Part shown: one piece after another, positions 16,474 to 25,700 of the stretch
How positions within the stretch are numbered: position 1 is the first letter of the stretch
Layout of the letters: each line of letters begins with the position of its first letter
NCBI RefSeq assembly: GCF_023218175.1
Contig: NZ_JALPTH010000038.1
Location: 1 to 55,687, forward strand
Reading direction: 5' to 3'
DNA: 55,687 bases
Source of the DNA: Streptomyces lichenis
GTDB lineage: Bacteria; Actinomycetota; Actinomycetes; Streptomycetales; Streptomycetaceae
Program-made: the position numbers and the translations under genes
Notes under the pieces: generated by a model
What the model was told of the DNA's origin: nothing
What the model saw: only the letters and a program-made list of their open reading frames with translations
Databases searched by the model: none

Positions 16474-16860
16474 GTGGCACGCGTCAAGCGGGCAGTCAAC
16501 GCCCACAAGAAGCGCCGGGCGATCCTGGAGCAGGCCAGCGGCTACCGCGGCCAGCGCTCCCGCCTCTACCGCAAGGCCAAGGAGCAGGTCACCCACTCGC
16601 TGGTCTACAACTACAACGACCGGAAGAAGCGCAAGGGCGACTTCCGTCAGCTGTGGATCCAGCGGATCAACGCCGCGGCCCGCGCCAACGGCATCACCTA
16701 CAACCGCTTCATCCAGGGTCTGAAGGCCGCCAACATCGAGGTGGACCGCAAGATCCTGGCCGAGCTCGCGGTCAACGACGCCGGCGCGTTCGCCGCGCTC
16801 GTCGAGGTGGCCCAGAAGGCGCTGCCGAGCGACGTCAACGCCCCGAAGGCCGCCGCCTGA
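16474..16860 (+). CDS. rplT: 50S ribosomal protein L20
   Basis: A 128-residue L20, required for early 50S assembly and the autorepressor of infC-rpmI-rplT in other bacteria. It starts at GTG after AAGGAG (MARVKRAVNAHKKRRAILEQ) and shows the family motifs GYRGQRSRLYRKAKEQV and RDFRQLW-like KGDFRQLWIQRINAAARANG. Last gene of the operon, followed by a strong terminator. Confidence 0.97.
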   Translation: MARVKRAVNAHKKRRAILEQASGYRGQRSRLYRKAKEQVTHSLVYNYNDRKKRKGDFRQLWIQRINAAARANGITYNRFIQGLKAANIEVDRKILAELAVNDAGAFAALVEVAQKALPSDVNAPKAAA

Positions 16861-16933
16861 TCCACCGGCATCCGCCGGCCGGCCCCGCGCCGGCCGCCTG
16901 ATCCGCCAGGCGCGCACCTTCCGCGTATCCCGC

Positions 16934-16971
16934 CCGGACCCGCAGGCCCCGCGCCTGCGGGTCCGGTCTTT
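16934..16971 (+). terminator. Rho-independent terminator of infC-rpmI-rplT
   Basis: A perfect 14-bp stem (CCGGACCCGCAGGC at 16934-16947 with GCCTGCGGGTCCGG at 16953-16966), a 5-nt loop, then TCTTT. It lies 73 bp after the rplT stop. Confidence 0.85.
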
Positions 16972-17059
16972 GCCCGGAGGCCTCCGCCCCCTCGGGAAGG
17001 GCCCCGCTCCGGCCGCCCGCCGCCCCGCCGCCGACCCACGAAGGAAGCCGCCGCCCGCC

Positions 17060-17932
<873 letters not shown>

Positions 17933-17988
17933 TAGGGTGACGGGCTCGGGGGCCAAGCGTCACACGACGGAGGGGTAGGGATTCGGCG

Positions 17989-19110
17989 ATGACGCGCGCC
18001 ACGAGCAGGCCCGAGATCGCCGCGGGTACTCCGGCGGCCTTACTGGGCGGCTGCGACCCGGACGACCTGCCGGACGGACTGGTCATCGCCGACGGGGACG
18101 GCCGGGTGGTCTGCTTCAACACCGCCGCCGCCCGGATCACCCGGACCCCCCGCGCCCAGGCGATCGGCGCCCCGCTGGAGCGGGCGCTGCCGCTCCAGGA
18201 CCTCAAGGGGCGCCGCTGGTGGGCGCTGACCGACCCCTACGGCGGGCTCGCCATCCGCGGCGGGCAGCCCGAGCGGAACCTGCTGCTGCCCGGCAGCCGG
18301 GAGGTGCTGGTCGCCGCCCGCTACGTCCGCGACCGGCCGCTCGGCCCGGTCGAACGGGTCGTGGTCACCCTGCGCGGCACCGAGGCCCGGCGCCGTACCG
18401 AGCGCAGCCACGCCGAGCTGATCGCCACCGTCGCCCATGAGCTGCGCTCCCCGCTCACCTCGGTCAAGGGCTTCACCGCCACCCTGCTGGCCAAGTGGGA
18501 GCGGTTCACCGACGACCAGAAGCGGCTGATGCTCCAGACCGTGGACGCCGACGCCGGACGGATCACCCGGCTGATCGCCGAGCTGCTGGACATCTCCCGG
18601 ATCGACTCCGGGCGCCTGGAGGTGCGGCGCCAGCCGGTGGACCTCGCCGCCGCGGTCGGCCGCCACATCCAGGCGCATCTCTCCTGCGGGGAGCCGCCGG
18701 ACCGTTTCGTCGCCCGGGTGCGCCGCCCGCTGCCCGAGCTGTGGGCCGACCCCGACAAGATCGACCAGGTACTCGGCAACCTGCTGGAAAACGCGGTGCG
18801 CCACGGCGAGGGAACCGTCACCATCGAGGTGGCGCCCGCGGACGCGGGCGCCGGCGGCGAGGGCGACCAGGAGAAGGGGACGGCGGTGACCGTGAGCGAC
18901 GAGGGACCCGGCATCCCCGAGGAGTCGATGGCCCGGGTCTTCACCCGCTTCTGGCGCGGCAGCAAGCGCGGCGGCACCGGGCTCGGCCTCTATATCGTCA
19001 AGGGCATCGTGGAGGCGCACGGCGGCACCATCACCGTCGGCCGGGCCCCCTCCGGCGGCGCCCAGTTCCGATTCACCCTGCCCGTGGGCACCCCGGCCGG
19101 CCTGCTCTAG
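17989..19110 (+). CDS. Orphan cytoplasmic sensor histidine kinase
   Basis: A 373-residue kinase without transmembrane segments. It has an N-terminal PAS domain (residues about 25-130, LPDGLVIADGDGRVVCFNTA), a HisKA dimerisation helix with His150 in VAHELRSPLTSVKG, and a HATPase_c domain with N box LGNLLENAVRHG, G1 VSDEGPGIPEE, and G2 GGTGLGLYIVKGIVEAHGG. No response regulator lies nearby, so its partner is elsewhere. A TAGGGT -10 box at 17933-17938 gives a short leader. It is conserved upstream of pheST in streptomycetes; no signal is known to me. Confidence 0.92.
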   Translation: MTRATSRPEIAAGTPAALLGGCDPDDLPDGLVIADGDGRVVCFNTAAARITRTPRAQAIGAPLERALPLQDLKGRRWWALTDPYGGLAIRGGQPERNLLLPGSREVLVAARYVRDRPLGPVERVVVTLRGTEARRRTERSHAELIATVAHELRSPLTSVKGFTATLLAKWERFTDDQKRLMLQTVDADAGRITRLIAELLDISRIDSGRLEVRRQPVDLAAAVGRHIQAHLSCGEPPDRFVARVRRPLPELWADPDKIDQVLGNLLENAVRHGEGTVTIEVAPADAGAGGEGDQEKGTAVTVSDEGPGIPEESMARVFTRFWRGSKRGGTGLGLYIVKGIVEAHGGTITVGRAPSGGAQFRFTLPVGTPAGLL

Positions 19111-19260
19111 CGGCCCCGGCCGCCCGGCCCGCGGGCGCCTCCACCCCGGCGCGGGCCGGACGCCACCGGGCACGGCCGCCCCACCTCCGTACCGCCACCG
19201 GGGATGCCACCCGGCGGACCCCGCTCACGGGCGCCCGCCGGGCCCGCCCCGTACCCCCGC

Positions 19261-19266
19261 TAGACT
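19261..19266 (+). promoter_or_regulatory. -10 box of pheST
   Basis: TAGACT lies 73 bp upstream of pheS in the 229-bp gap after the kinase. No convincing -35, T-box or leader peptide is seen; the rest of the gap (19111-19260) is GC-rich without recognisable features. Confidence 0.45.
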
Positions 19267-19339
19267 CGACCTTTGGCACATTCACGTCCTCGGTCGTCGA
19301 GCGGGGGCCCCAGCCACCCCATCGGAAGCACGGGAAGAG

Positions 19340-20479
19340 ATGTCGGCACCCAACAAGTCGTACGACCCAGTCGAGGTCGAGGCACTGAAACCGGAACAGA
19401 TCGAGCGCATGAAGGACGAGGCGCTCGCCGCCTTCGCCGCCGCCGCCGACCTGGACGAGCTCGCCTCCGCGAAGACCGCCCACACCGGCGGCACCTCGCC
19501 GCTCGCCCTCGCCAACCGGGAGATCGGCGCCCTGCCGCCCCAGGCCAAGGCGGAGGCCGGCAAGCGCGTCGGCCAGGCCCGCGGCCAGGTCAGCAAGGCG
19601 CTCGCCGCCCGCCAGGTGGAGCTGGAGGCCGAGCGGGACGCCCGCGTGCTGGTCGAGGAGGCCGTGGACGTCACGCTGCCCCACGACCGCGTCCCGGCCG
19701 GCGCCCGCCACCCGCTCACCACCTTCATGGAGCGCGTCGCCGACGTCTTCGTCTCCATGGGGTACGAGATCGCCGAGGGCCCCGAGGCCGAGGCCGAGTG
19801 GTTCAACTTCGACGCCCTGAACTTCGTACCGGACCACCCGGCCCGGCAGATGCAGGACACCTTCTTCGTCCAGGGCGCCTCTCCGGAAGGGAAGGCCACC
19901 ACCGGCGACGAGTCCGGCGTCGTGCTGCGCACCCACACCTCACCGGTGCAGGCCCGCACCCTGATCGACCGCGAGCCGCCGGTCTACGTGGTCTGCCCCG
20001 GCCGGGTCTACCGGACCGACGAGCTGGACGCCACGCACACCCCGGTCTTCCACCAGATCGAGCTGCTCGCCGTGGACGAGGGCCTGACCATGGCCGACCT
20101 CAAGGGCACCCTGGACCACATGGTCCGCGCCCTGTTCGGGCCGGACATGAAGACCCGGCTGCGGCCCAACTACTTCCCCTTCACCGAGCCGTCCGCCGAG
20201 ATGGACATGCTCTGCTACGTCTGCCGCGGCGCCTCCGTCGGCGACCCGGAGCGGCCCTGCCGCACCTGCGGCAGCGAGGGCTGGATCGAGCTGGGCGGCT
20301 GCGGCATGGTCAACCCCAACGTGCTGATCGCCTGCGGGGTCGACCCGGCGAGGTACAGCGGGTTCGCCTTCGGGTTCGGCATCGAGCGGATGCTGATGTT
20401 CCGCCACAACGTCGAGGACATGCGAGACATGGTCGAGGGTGACGTCCGGTTCACCCGGCCGTTCGGGATGGAGATCTGA
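19340..20479 (+). CDS. pheS: Phenylalanyl-tRNA synthetase alpha subunit
   Basis: A 379-residue class II catalytic subunit that charges tRNA-Phe as an (alpha-beta)2 tetramer. The N-terminal coiled coil (residues 1-110) binds tRNA. Class II motifs include HPARQMQDTFFVQG, TSPVQARTL, the zinc-binding-like CYVCRGAS...CRTCGSEGW insert typical of actinobacteria, and motif 3 FGFGIERMLMFRHNVEDMRD. The ATG follows GGGAAGAG. The stop overlaps the pheT start by one base (TGATG). Confidence 0.97.
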   Translation: MSAPNKSYDPVEVEALKPEQIERMKDEALAAFAAAADLDELASAKTAHTGGTSPLALANREIGALPPQAKAEAGKRVGQARGQVSKALAARQVELEAERDARVLVEEAVDVTLPHDRVPAGARHPLTTFMERVADVFVSMGYEIAEGPEAEAEWFNFDALNFVPDHPARQMQDTFFVQGASPEGKATTGDESGVVLRTHTSPVQARTLIDREPPVYVVCPGRVYRTDELDATHTPVFHQIELLAVDEGLTMADLKGTLDHMVRALFGPDMKTRLRPNYFPFTEPSAEMDMLCYVCRGASVGDPERPCRTCGSEGWIELGGCGMVNPNVLIACGVDPARYSGFAFGFGIERMLMFRHNVEDMRDMVEGDVRFTRPFGMEI

Positions 20480-23007
20480 TGCGGGTCCCGCTTTCGTGGC
20501 TGCGGGAGTACGTCGACCTGCCGGCGGGCGAGACCGGCCGCGACGTACAGGCCAAGCTGGTGCCGGCCGGCCTGGAGGTCGAGACCGTCGAGCGCCTCGG
20601 CGCCGGGCTGACCGGCCCCCTGGTGGTCGGCAGGGTGCTCACCGTCGAGGAGCTGACCGAGTTCAAGAAGCCGATCCGCTTCTGCACGGTCGACGTCGGC
20701 TCCGCCAACGGCACCGGGGAGCCGCAGGAGATCATCTGCGGCGCCCGGAACTTCGCCGAGGGCGACAAGGTCGTCGTCGCGCTGCCCGGCGCGGTGCTGC
20801 CCGGGGACTTCCGGATCGCCGAGCGCAAGACGTACGGCCGGATGTCCCGCGGCATGATCTGCTCCGGCGACGAGCTCGGCATGGGCGACGACGGCAGCCA
20901 CGGCATCATCGTGCTGCCGCCGGAGCACGAGGTCGGCACCGACGCCACCGTGCTCCTTGAGCTGTACGACGAGGTCCTGGACATCGCCGTCACCCCGGAC
21001 CGCGGCTACTGCCTCTCGCTGCGCGGGATCGCCCGGGAGACCGCCATCGCCTACGGGCTGCCGCTGCGCGACCCGGCACTCCTGGACGTGCCCGGCCCCA
21101 ACGCGTACGGCTACCCGGTCTTGGTCACCGACCCGGTCGGCTGCTCCCGCTTCACCGCGCGCACCGTGGTCGGCCTCGACCCCGAGGCCCGCTCCCCGAT
21201 CTGGCTCCGGCGCCGCCTCCAGAAGGCCGGCATGCGGCCGATCTCGCTCGCCGTGGACGTCACCAACTACGTGATGCTGGAGCTCGGCCAGCCGCTGCAC
21301 GCCTACGACCGGAGCCGGCTGGACGGGCCCATCGCGGTGCGCCGCGCCGAGCCCGGCGAGAAGATCACCACCCTCGACGGCACCGTCCGGGTGCTGGATG
21401 CCGAGGACCTGCTGATCACCGACAACCGCGGCCCGATCGGGATCGCCGGTGTCATGGGCGGCGCCAACACCGAGATCGCCGACCCGGTCACCGACCCGGA
21501 GACCGGCCAGGTCAGCGGCACCACCGACGTGGTGATCGAGGCCGCCCACTTCGACGCCATCGCCATCGCCCGCACCGCCCGCCGCCACAAGCTGTCCTCC
21601 GAGGCGTCCCGGCGCTTCGAGCGCGGCGTGGACCCGGCGGCGGCCGCGGCCGCGGCGCAGCGCACCGTGGACCTGCTGGTGCTGCTCGCCGGCGGCACCG
21701 CCGAGGCCGGGGTGACCGAGGTGCTGGCGCCCTCCGCGCCGCACACCGTCGCCATGCCCGCCGACCACCCCGACCGGGTGGCCGGGATGGTCTACGGCCG
21801 CGAGACGGTGGTCCGCCGCCTCCAGGAGATCGGCTGCGACGTCTACGGGCAGGACGAGCTGGTCGTCACGGTGCCGTCCTGGCGCCCCGACCTGCGCGAG
21901 CCCAACGACCTCGCCGAGGAGGTCATCCGGCTGGAGGGGTACGAGAGCCTGCCCTCCACCCTGCCCAGGCCCCCGGCCGGCCGCGGGCTCACCGCGCGCC
22001 AGCGGGTGCACCGCCGGGTCGGCCGCGCGCTGGCCGGCGCCGGGTACGTCGAGGCGCTGAACTACCCGTTCATCGGCGAGCAGGTGCTCGACCAGCTGGA
22101 CCTCCCGGCCGGCGACCCCGCCCGCCGCACGGTGAAGCTGGTCAACCCGCTCTCCGACGAGGAGCCGGCGCTGCGCACCACGCTGCTGCCGGGCCTCCTC
22201 GCCGCGCTGCGCCGCAACGACGGGCGCGGCAGCCATGACCTGGCTCTCTTCGAGACCGGCCTGGTCTTCACCGCGGCCGATGAGTCGGGCATCGCCGCCC
22301 GCCTCCCGGTCGACCGCCGCCCCACCGACGAGGAGATCGCCCGCGTCAACGCCGTGCTGCCGCGGCAGCCCCGGCACGCCGCGGTGGTCCTCGCCGGGGC
22401 GCGCGAGCAGGCCGGCTGGTGGGGCCAGGGCCGCCCGGCCGACTGGGCCGACGCGGTCGAGGCCGCCCGTACGGTGGCCCGCGAGGCCGGTGCCGAACTC
22501 CTGGTCCGCCAGGGCCAGTACGGCCCCTGGCACCCGGGCCGCTGCGCCGAGCTGGTGGTGGTCGTGGACGGCGAGGAGCGGGTGGCCGGCCACGCCGGAG
22601 AGCTGCACCCCCGGGTCGTGAAGGCCCTGCACCTGCCGGCCCGGACCAGCGCCATGGAGCTGGACCTGGACCTGGTCGAGGCCGCCACCACCGGCCCCGT
22701 CCCGGCCCCCCGGATCTCCACCTTCCCGGTGGCCACCCAGGACGTCGCCCTGGTGGTCGACACCGCGGTGCCCGCCGCCGAGGTGGAGCGGGCCCTGCGC
22801 GAGGGCGCGGGTGAACTCCTCGAATCCCTCCGCCTGTTCGACGTGTTCACCGGCGAGCAGATCGGCGCGGGCCGCAAGTCCCTCGCCTACGCGCTCCGCT
22901 TCCGCGCCGCCGACCGCACCCTCACCGTCGAGGAGGCCTCCGCCGCCCGCGACACCGCGGTCGCCCTGGCCGCCGAACGCACCGGCGCGGTCCTCCGGGG
23001 CGCCTGA
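20479..23007 (+). CDS. pheT: Phenylalanyl-tRNA synthetase beta subunit
   Basis: The 842-residue partner of PheS. Domain order is the usual one: B1 and tRNA-binding OB fold (residues 1-150, MRVPLSWLREYVDLPAGETG), B3/B4 editing domain with its AHFDAIAIARTARRHKLSSE motif, B5 (PSWRPDLREPNDLAEEVIRL), catalytic-like core (KLVNPLSDEEPALRTTLLPG), and C-terminal FDX-ACB anticodon-binding domain (SFPVATQDVALVVD-like FPVATQDVALVV). Translationally coupled to pheS. Confidence 0.97.
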   Translation: MRVPLSWLREYVDLPAGETGRDVQAKLVPAGLEVETVERLGAGLTGPLVVGRVLTVEELTEFKKPIRFCTVDVGSANGTGEPQEIICGARNFAEGDKVVVALPGAVLPGDFRIAERKTYGRMSRGMICSGDELGMGDDGSHGIIVLPPEHEVGTDATVLLELYDEVLDIAVTPDRGYCLSLRGIARETAIAYGLPLRDPALLDVPGPNAYGYPVLVTDPVGCSRFTARTVVGLDPEARSPIWLRRRLQKAGMRPISLAVDVTNYVMLELGQPLHAYDRSRLDGPIAVRRAEPGEKITTLDGTVRVLDAEDLLITDNRGPIGIAGVMGGANTEIADPVTDPETGQVSGTTDVVIEAAHFDAIAIARTARRHKLSSEASRRFERGVDPAAAAAAAQRTVDLLVLLAGGTAEAGVTEVLAPSAPHTVAMPADHPDRVAGMVYGRETVVRRLQEIGCDVYGQDELVVTVPSWRPDLREPNDLAEEVIRLEGYESLPSTLPRPPAGRGLTARQRVHRRVGRALAGAGYVEALNYPFIGEQVLDQLDLPAGDPARRTVKLVNPLSDEEPALRTTLLPGLLAALRRNDGRGSHDLALFETGLVFTAADESGIAARLPVDRRPTDEEIARVNAVLPRQPRHAAVVLAGAREQAGWWGQGRPADWADAVEAARTVAREAGAELLVRQGQYGPWHPGRCAELVVVVDGEERVAGHAGELHPRVVKALHLPARTSAMELDLDLVEAATTGPVPAPRISTFPVATQDVALVVDTAVPAAEVERALREGAGELLESLRLFDVFTGEQIGAGRKSLAYALRFRAADRTLTVEEASAARDTAVALAAERTGAVLRGA

Positions 23008-23036
23008 CCGGCACCCGTCCCGTCCCGGACACGAAG

Positions 23037-23080
23037 AACGCCCCGCCCCCGGTTGCTACGGCGCCGGGGGCGGGGCGTTT
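23037..23080. terminator. Strong bidirectional terminator between pheT and the cupin gene
   Basis: A perfect 16-bp stem, AACGCCCCGCCCCCGG at 23037-23052 with CCGGGGGCGGGGCGTT at 23064-23079, loop of 11 nt, followed by T. The ends carry TT/AA on both sides, so it can serve pheST and the convergent MFS-cupin transcript. Confidence 0.85.
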
Positions 23081-23134
23081 CGGCAGGGGGCGGCCCGGTC
23101 CCTGGGGTCGCCATGTCTTCGGGCCACCCACCGG

Positions 23135-23530
23135 TCAGGAGGTGCCGGTGCGCCGTTCGAGGCGGGTGCCGTCGCGAAGGGTGATCGACATCAGATCGCT
23201 GGGGGCGTCCAGTTCCAGGCGATGCCAGCGGCCACGGGGGACGATCACGGCGGCGCCTGCCCGCAACCGCACCATGTCCTCGGCCCCGCCCGGCGCCTCG
23301 GGGCGGAAGTAGAGGCGGACGCCGCCGGTGAGGCAGCACACCGCTTCCTCGGCCTGCGGGTGCATCTCCCAGTGGTCGGCGTGGACGTCGGCGTCGCTCG
23401 CCACGTGGAACGCGGCGATCTGCCAGGCGCCGGAGCCGCTGCCCGCCATCTGCCGTTCGACGGCTCGGACATCGCCGTCGGGGCGGAAGTGCAGGGCCGA
23501 GGCGAACAGGTCGATGGTGGTGTTCGTCAT
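23135..23530 (-). CDS. Cupin domain protein
   Basis: A 131-residue single-domain cupin. Metal-binding cupin motif 1 is seen as HADHWEMHPQAEEAVCCLTG and motif 2 as PRGRWHRLEL, giving His/Glu ligands for a divalent metal. Its ATG overlaps the MFS gene stop by 4 bases (TCAT on the plus strand), so it is the second gene of a TetR-controlled operon. It could be a small dioxygenase, isomerase or binding protein for the exported compound; which one is unknown. Confidence 0.88.
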   Translation of the reverse strand: MTNTTIDLFASALHFRPDGDVRAVERQMAGSGSGAWQIAAFHVASDADVHADHWEMHPQAEEAVCCLTGGVRLYFRPEAPGGAEDMVRLRAGAAVIVPRGRWHRLELDAPSDLMSITLRDGTRLERRTGTS

Positions 23531-24975
23531 GACGGTGTTCCTTCCCAGTGGTTCTCCGCGTGGTGGGTGGAGCGCGGAACAGGGGTGACGGTTCGGCGGC
23601 GGGGCAGTACACCGAGGGCCACGACCGCCGCGAGCACGAAGACGGCGGCGGTGATGGCCAGGCCCAGGGCGTAGCCCTCGTTGAGGGCGGTGGGGTCGGT
23701 GGTCGTGCCGGTACGGTGCGCGGCGATGGTGGCCAGGGCGGCCAGGCCGATGCAGCCGCCGAGTTGGCGGGAGCTGTTCATGAGGCCGCCGGCCATGCCG
23801 GCCTCGTGCGGGGCGACGCCGGTGGTCGCGGCGGCGGCGACCGGGGCCAGGACCAGCCCGGCGCCGACGCTGGTGACGAGGGACGGGCCGAGCACGTCGG
23901 TGAGGAAGCCGCCGTCGGGGCTGATCAGGGCGAACCAGGCCAGGCCCGCGGCGGCCAGCAGGGCGCCGGGCACCAGGCAGGCGCGGGGGGTGCGGGACGC
24001 GGTGACCCGGGTGGCGATGACGGTTCCCGCGACCAGGCCCAGGGAGAAGGGCAGGAACGCGGCGCCGGTCGCCGCGGCACCCATGCCCAGGACCTGCTGC
24101 AGGTACAGGGACACGAAGTAGAAGGCCGTGAACTGGCCGGCCGCGGCCAGGAACACCAGCATGTTCGCGCCGGCGACCCAGCGGCTGCGCAGCAGTCCGA
24201 GACGCAGCAGCGGTGCGGCGACCCTCGCCTCGGCGAAGGCGAAGACGGCCAGCGTCACGGCCGCGGCGGCGAGGGCCGCCCAGGTGGCCGGGGAGCCCCA
24301 GCCCAGGGTGTCGGTGCGGACGACACCGAGCACCAGCAGCCCCACTCCGCCCGTCGCCAGGACGGCACCCAGCGCGTCCAGCCTCTCACGCCGGACAGCC
24401 GGGGCTCCGGCGGGTACCCCCGCGGGGATGAGGGCCAGAGCCGCCGCGACGATGGGCAGGTTGACCAGCATGACCCAGCGCCAGCCCGCGTACTCGGTCA
24501 GCAGTCCACCCGCCAGCACACCGAGTGCGCCGCCCGCGGCGTTCACCGCGCTCCACACCCCCAGTGCCCGGACACGCCGGGGGCCTTCGGCGAAGGTGGT
24601 GGTGAGCATCGCCAGCGCGGCCGGCGCGGCCGCGGCGGCGCCCACGCCCTGACCGGCGCGTGCGGCGATCAGTTGCCAGGGGTCCTGGGACAGCCCGCCC
24701 ACCAGCGAACACAGTCCGAAGGCGGTCAGCCCCAGCACGAACATCCGCCGTCGCCCGTACAGATCGCAGGCGCGTCCTCCCAGCAGCAGGAACCCGCCGA
24801 AGGCGAGCGCGTAGACGTGCACGACCCACGACAGGTCGAGCGGCGCGAATCCCAACGCCGCCCGGATCGCGGGTAAGGCGACGTTGACGACGGACATGTC
24901 CAGAGCGACGACGAACTGGGCGACGGCGGCCGCCGCCAGCACCACTCCGGGTCTCCCGTAAGAGTTTCTGTACAT
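23527..24975 (-). CDS. MFS drug/metabolite exporter, DHA2 family (14 TM)
   Basis: A 482-residue efflux transporter with about fourteen hydrophobic helices. DHA2 features include the N-terminal FVVALDMSVVNVALPAIRAA (motif D1), GRACDLYGRRRMFVLGL (motif A) and GGALGVLAGGLLTEYAGWRW (motif C, antiporter). The start MYRNSYGRP at 24975 lacks a ribosome site, but a -10 box ends 7 nt upstream, so the mRNA is probably leaderless; the longer frame to 25050 would overlap the regulator. A palindromic operator covers the start codon. It is divergent from tetR and coupled to the cupin gene. Substrate unknown. Confidence 0.92.
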   Translation of the reverse strand: MYRNSYGRPGVVLAAAAVAQFVVALDMSVVNVALPAIRAALGFAPLDLSWVVHVYALAFGGFLLLGGRACDLYGRRRMFVLGLTAFGLCSLVGGLSQDPWQLIAARAGQGVGAAAAAPAALAMLTTTFAEGPRRVRALGVWSAVNAAGGALGVLAGGLLTEYAGWRWVMLVNLPIVAAALALIPAGVPAGAPAVRRERLDALGAVLATGGVGLLVLGVVRTDTLGWGSPATWAALAAAAVTLAVFAFAEARVAAPLLRLGLLRSRWVAGANMLVFLAAAGQFTAFYFVSLYLQQVLGMGAAATGAAFLPFSLGLVAGTVIATRVTASRTPRACLVPGALLAAAGLAWFALISPDGGFLTDVLGPSLVTSVGAGLVLAPVAAAATTGVAPHEAGMAGGLMNSSRQLGGCIGLAALATIAAHRTGTTTDPTALNEGYALGLAITAAVFVLAAVVALGVLPRRRTVTPVPRSTHHAENHWEGTPS

Positions 24976-24983
24976 GTAAGAAA
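24965..24983. promoter_or_regulatory. Operator overlapping the MFS start codon, likely for the divergent TetR
   Basis: TTTCT-G-TACATGTA-AGAAA: 5-bp perfect arms around the 8-bp palindrome TACATGTA, with one extra base. It spans the MFS start codon and reaches the -10 box, so a bound repressor would block initiation. Confidence 0.65.
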
Positions 24984-25011
24984 AGTTAGCGCCAGGGTTC
25001 GCCGTTGTCGA
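24983..25011 (-). promoter_or_regulatory. Promoter of the MFS-cupin operon, leaderless
   Basis: On the minus strand: -35 TCGACA (25006-25011), 17-bp spacer, -10 TAACTT (24983-24988), 7 nt, ATG at 24975. Confidence 0.55.
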
Positions 25012-25031
25012 CAGCCGGGGAGGATGGGGGC

Positions 25032-25700
25032 ATGCCGCAACCGTCCGCACCGCGTAAGACCCTGGGCCGACCTCCCCGTATCTCCCGCGAGGAGATCATC
25101 GCGACAGCCCGCCGGATCGTGGATGAGGGAGGTGTGGGCCGGCTGACCATGCGGCGGCTGGCCGCGGAGGTCGGCAGTACGCCGATGGCGCTCTACCACC
25201 ACGTCCGCGACAAGGAGGAACTGCTCGTCCTCCTGCTGGACGACTACGCCGCCCGGACCCTGCGCCGCCCGCGGCTGCCCGACCACCCCCGCGAGCGGAT
25301 CGTCGTGGCCGCCACCGCGATCCACGAGGCGCTCGCCGCCTGCCCCTGGATCGTGGAGGTCCTGACCGCCGACGACCTGCTGTCCACGAGCGCGCTGTGG
25401 TTCGTCGAGCAGATCGTCGACGGCCTGGTCGGATGCGGCCTCCCCCTCGACCGGGCCGTGCACGGCTACCGCGCGATCTGGTACTACACCGCCGGGGAGA
25501 TCGTGGTCAGGACGACAGCGGCCCGACGCCGCGCGGACGACGACCGTGCGACCTACCGGGAGCAGGTCTTCGCCGATCTCGACCCGAGCGAGCTACCGCG
25601 CCTGACGCAGGCCGCGGACCGTTGGGCTCCGCTGACCGCCGAGGACACCTACCGGGACGGGCTCCAGGCCCTGGTGGACGGCCTTCTCGCCCGCCGCTGA
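25032..25700 (+). CDS. TetR family repressor (TetR/ActII-type with TetR_C)
   Basis: A 222-residue TetR-family regulator. The helix-turn-helix lies in residues about 15-60 (ISREEIIATARRIVDEGGVG, then RRLAAEVGSTPMALYHHVRD). The C-terminal ligand and dimerisation domain has WYYTAGEIVVRTTAARRR. The ATG at 25032 follows GAGGATGGGGG; a TTG nine codons upstream is less likely. It is divergent from the MFS-cupin operon with a 56-bp gap and a dyad over the MFS start, so it most likely represses the exporter until a ligand binds. Confidence 0.9.
   Translation: MPQPSAPRKTLGRPPRISREEIIATARRIVDEGGVGRLTMRRLAAEVGSTPMALYHHVRDKEELLVLLLDDYAARTLRRPRLPDHPRERIVVAATAIHEALAACPWIVEVLTADDLLSTSALWFVEQIVDGLVGCGLPLDRAVHGYRAIWYYTAGEIVVRTTAARRRADDDRATYREQVFADLDPSELPRLTQAADRWAPLTAEDTYRDGLQALVDGLLARR

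Noticed and set aside
19111..19339. Possible T-box or leader peptide upstream of pheS
   Set aside because: No Phe-rich short frame, no T-box core sequence and no terminator were found; only a -10 box is supported.
20215..22632. 805-codon minus-strand frame over pheT
   Set aside because: Antisense to an intact, full-length pheT; low-complexity His/Gln/Gly translation.
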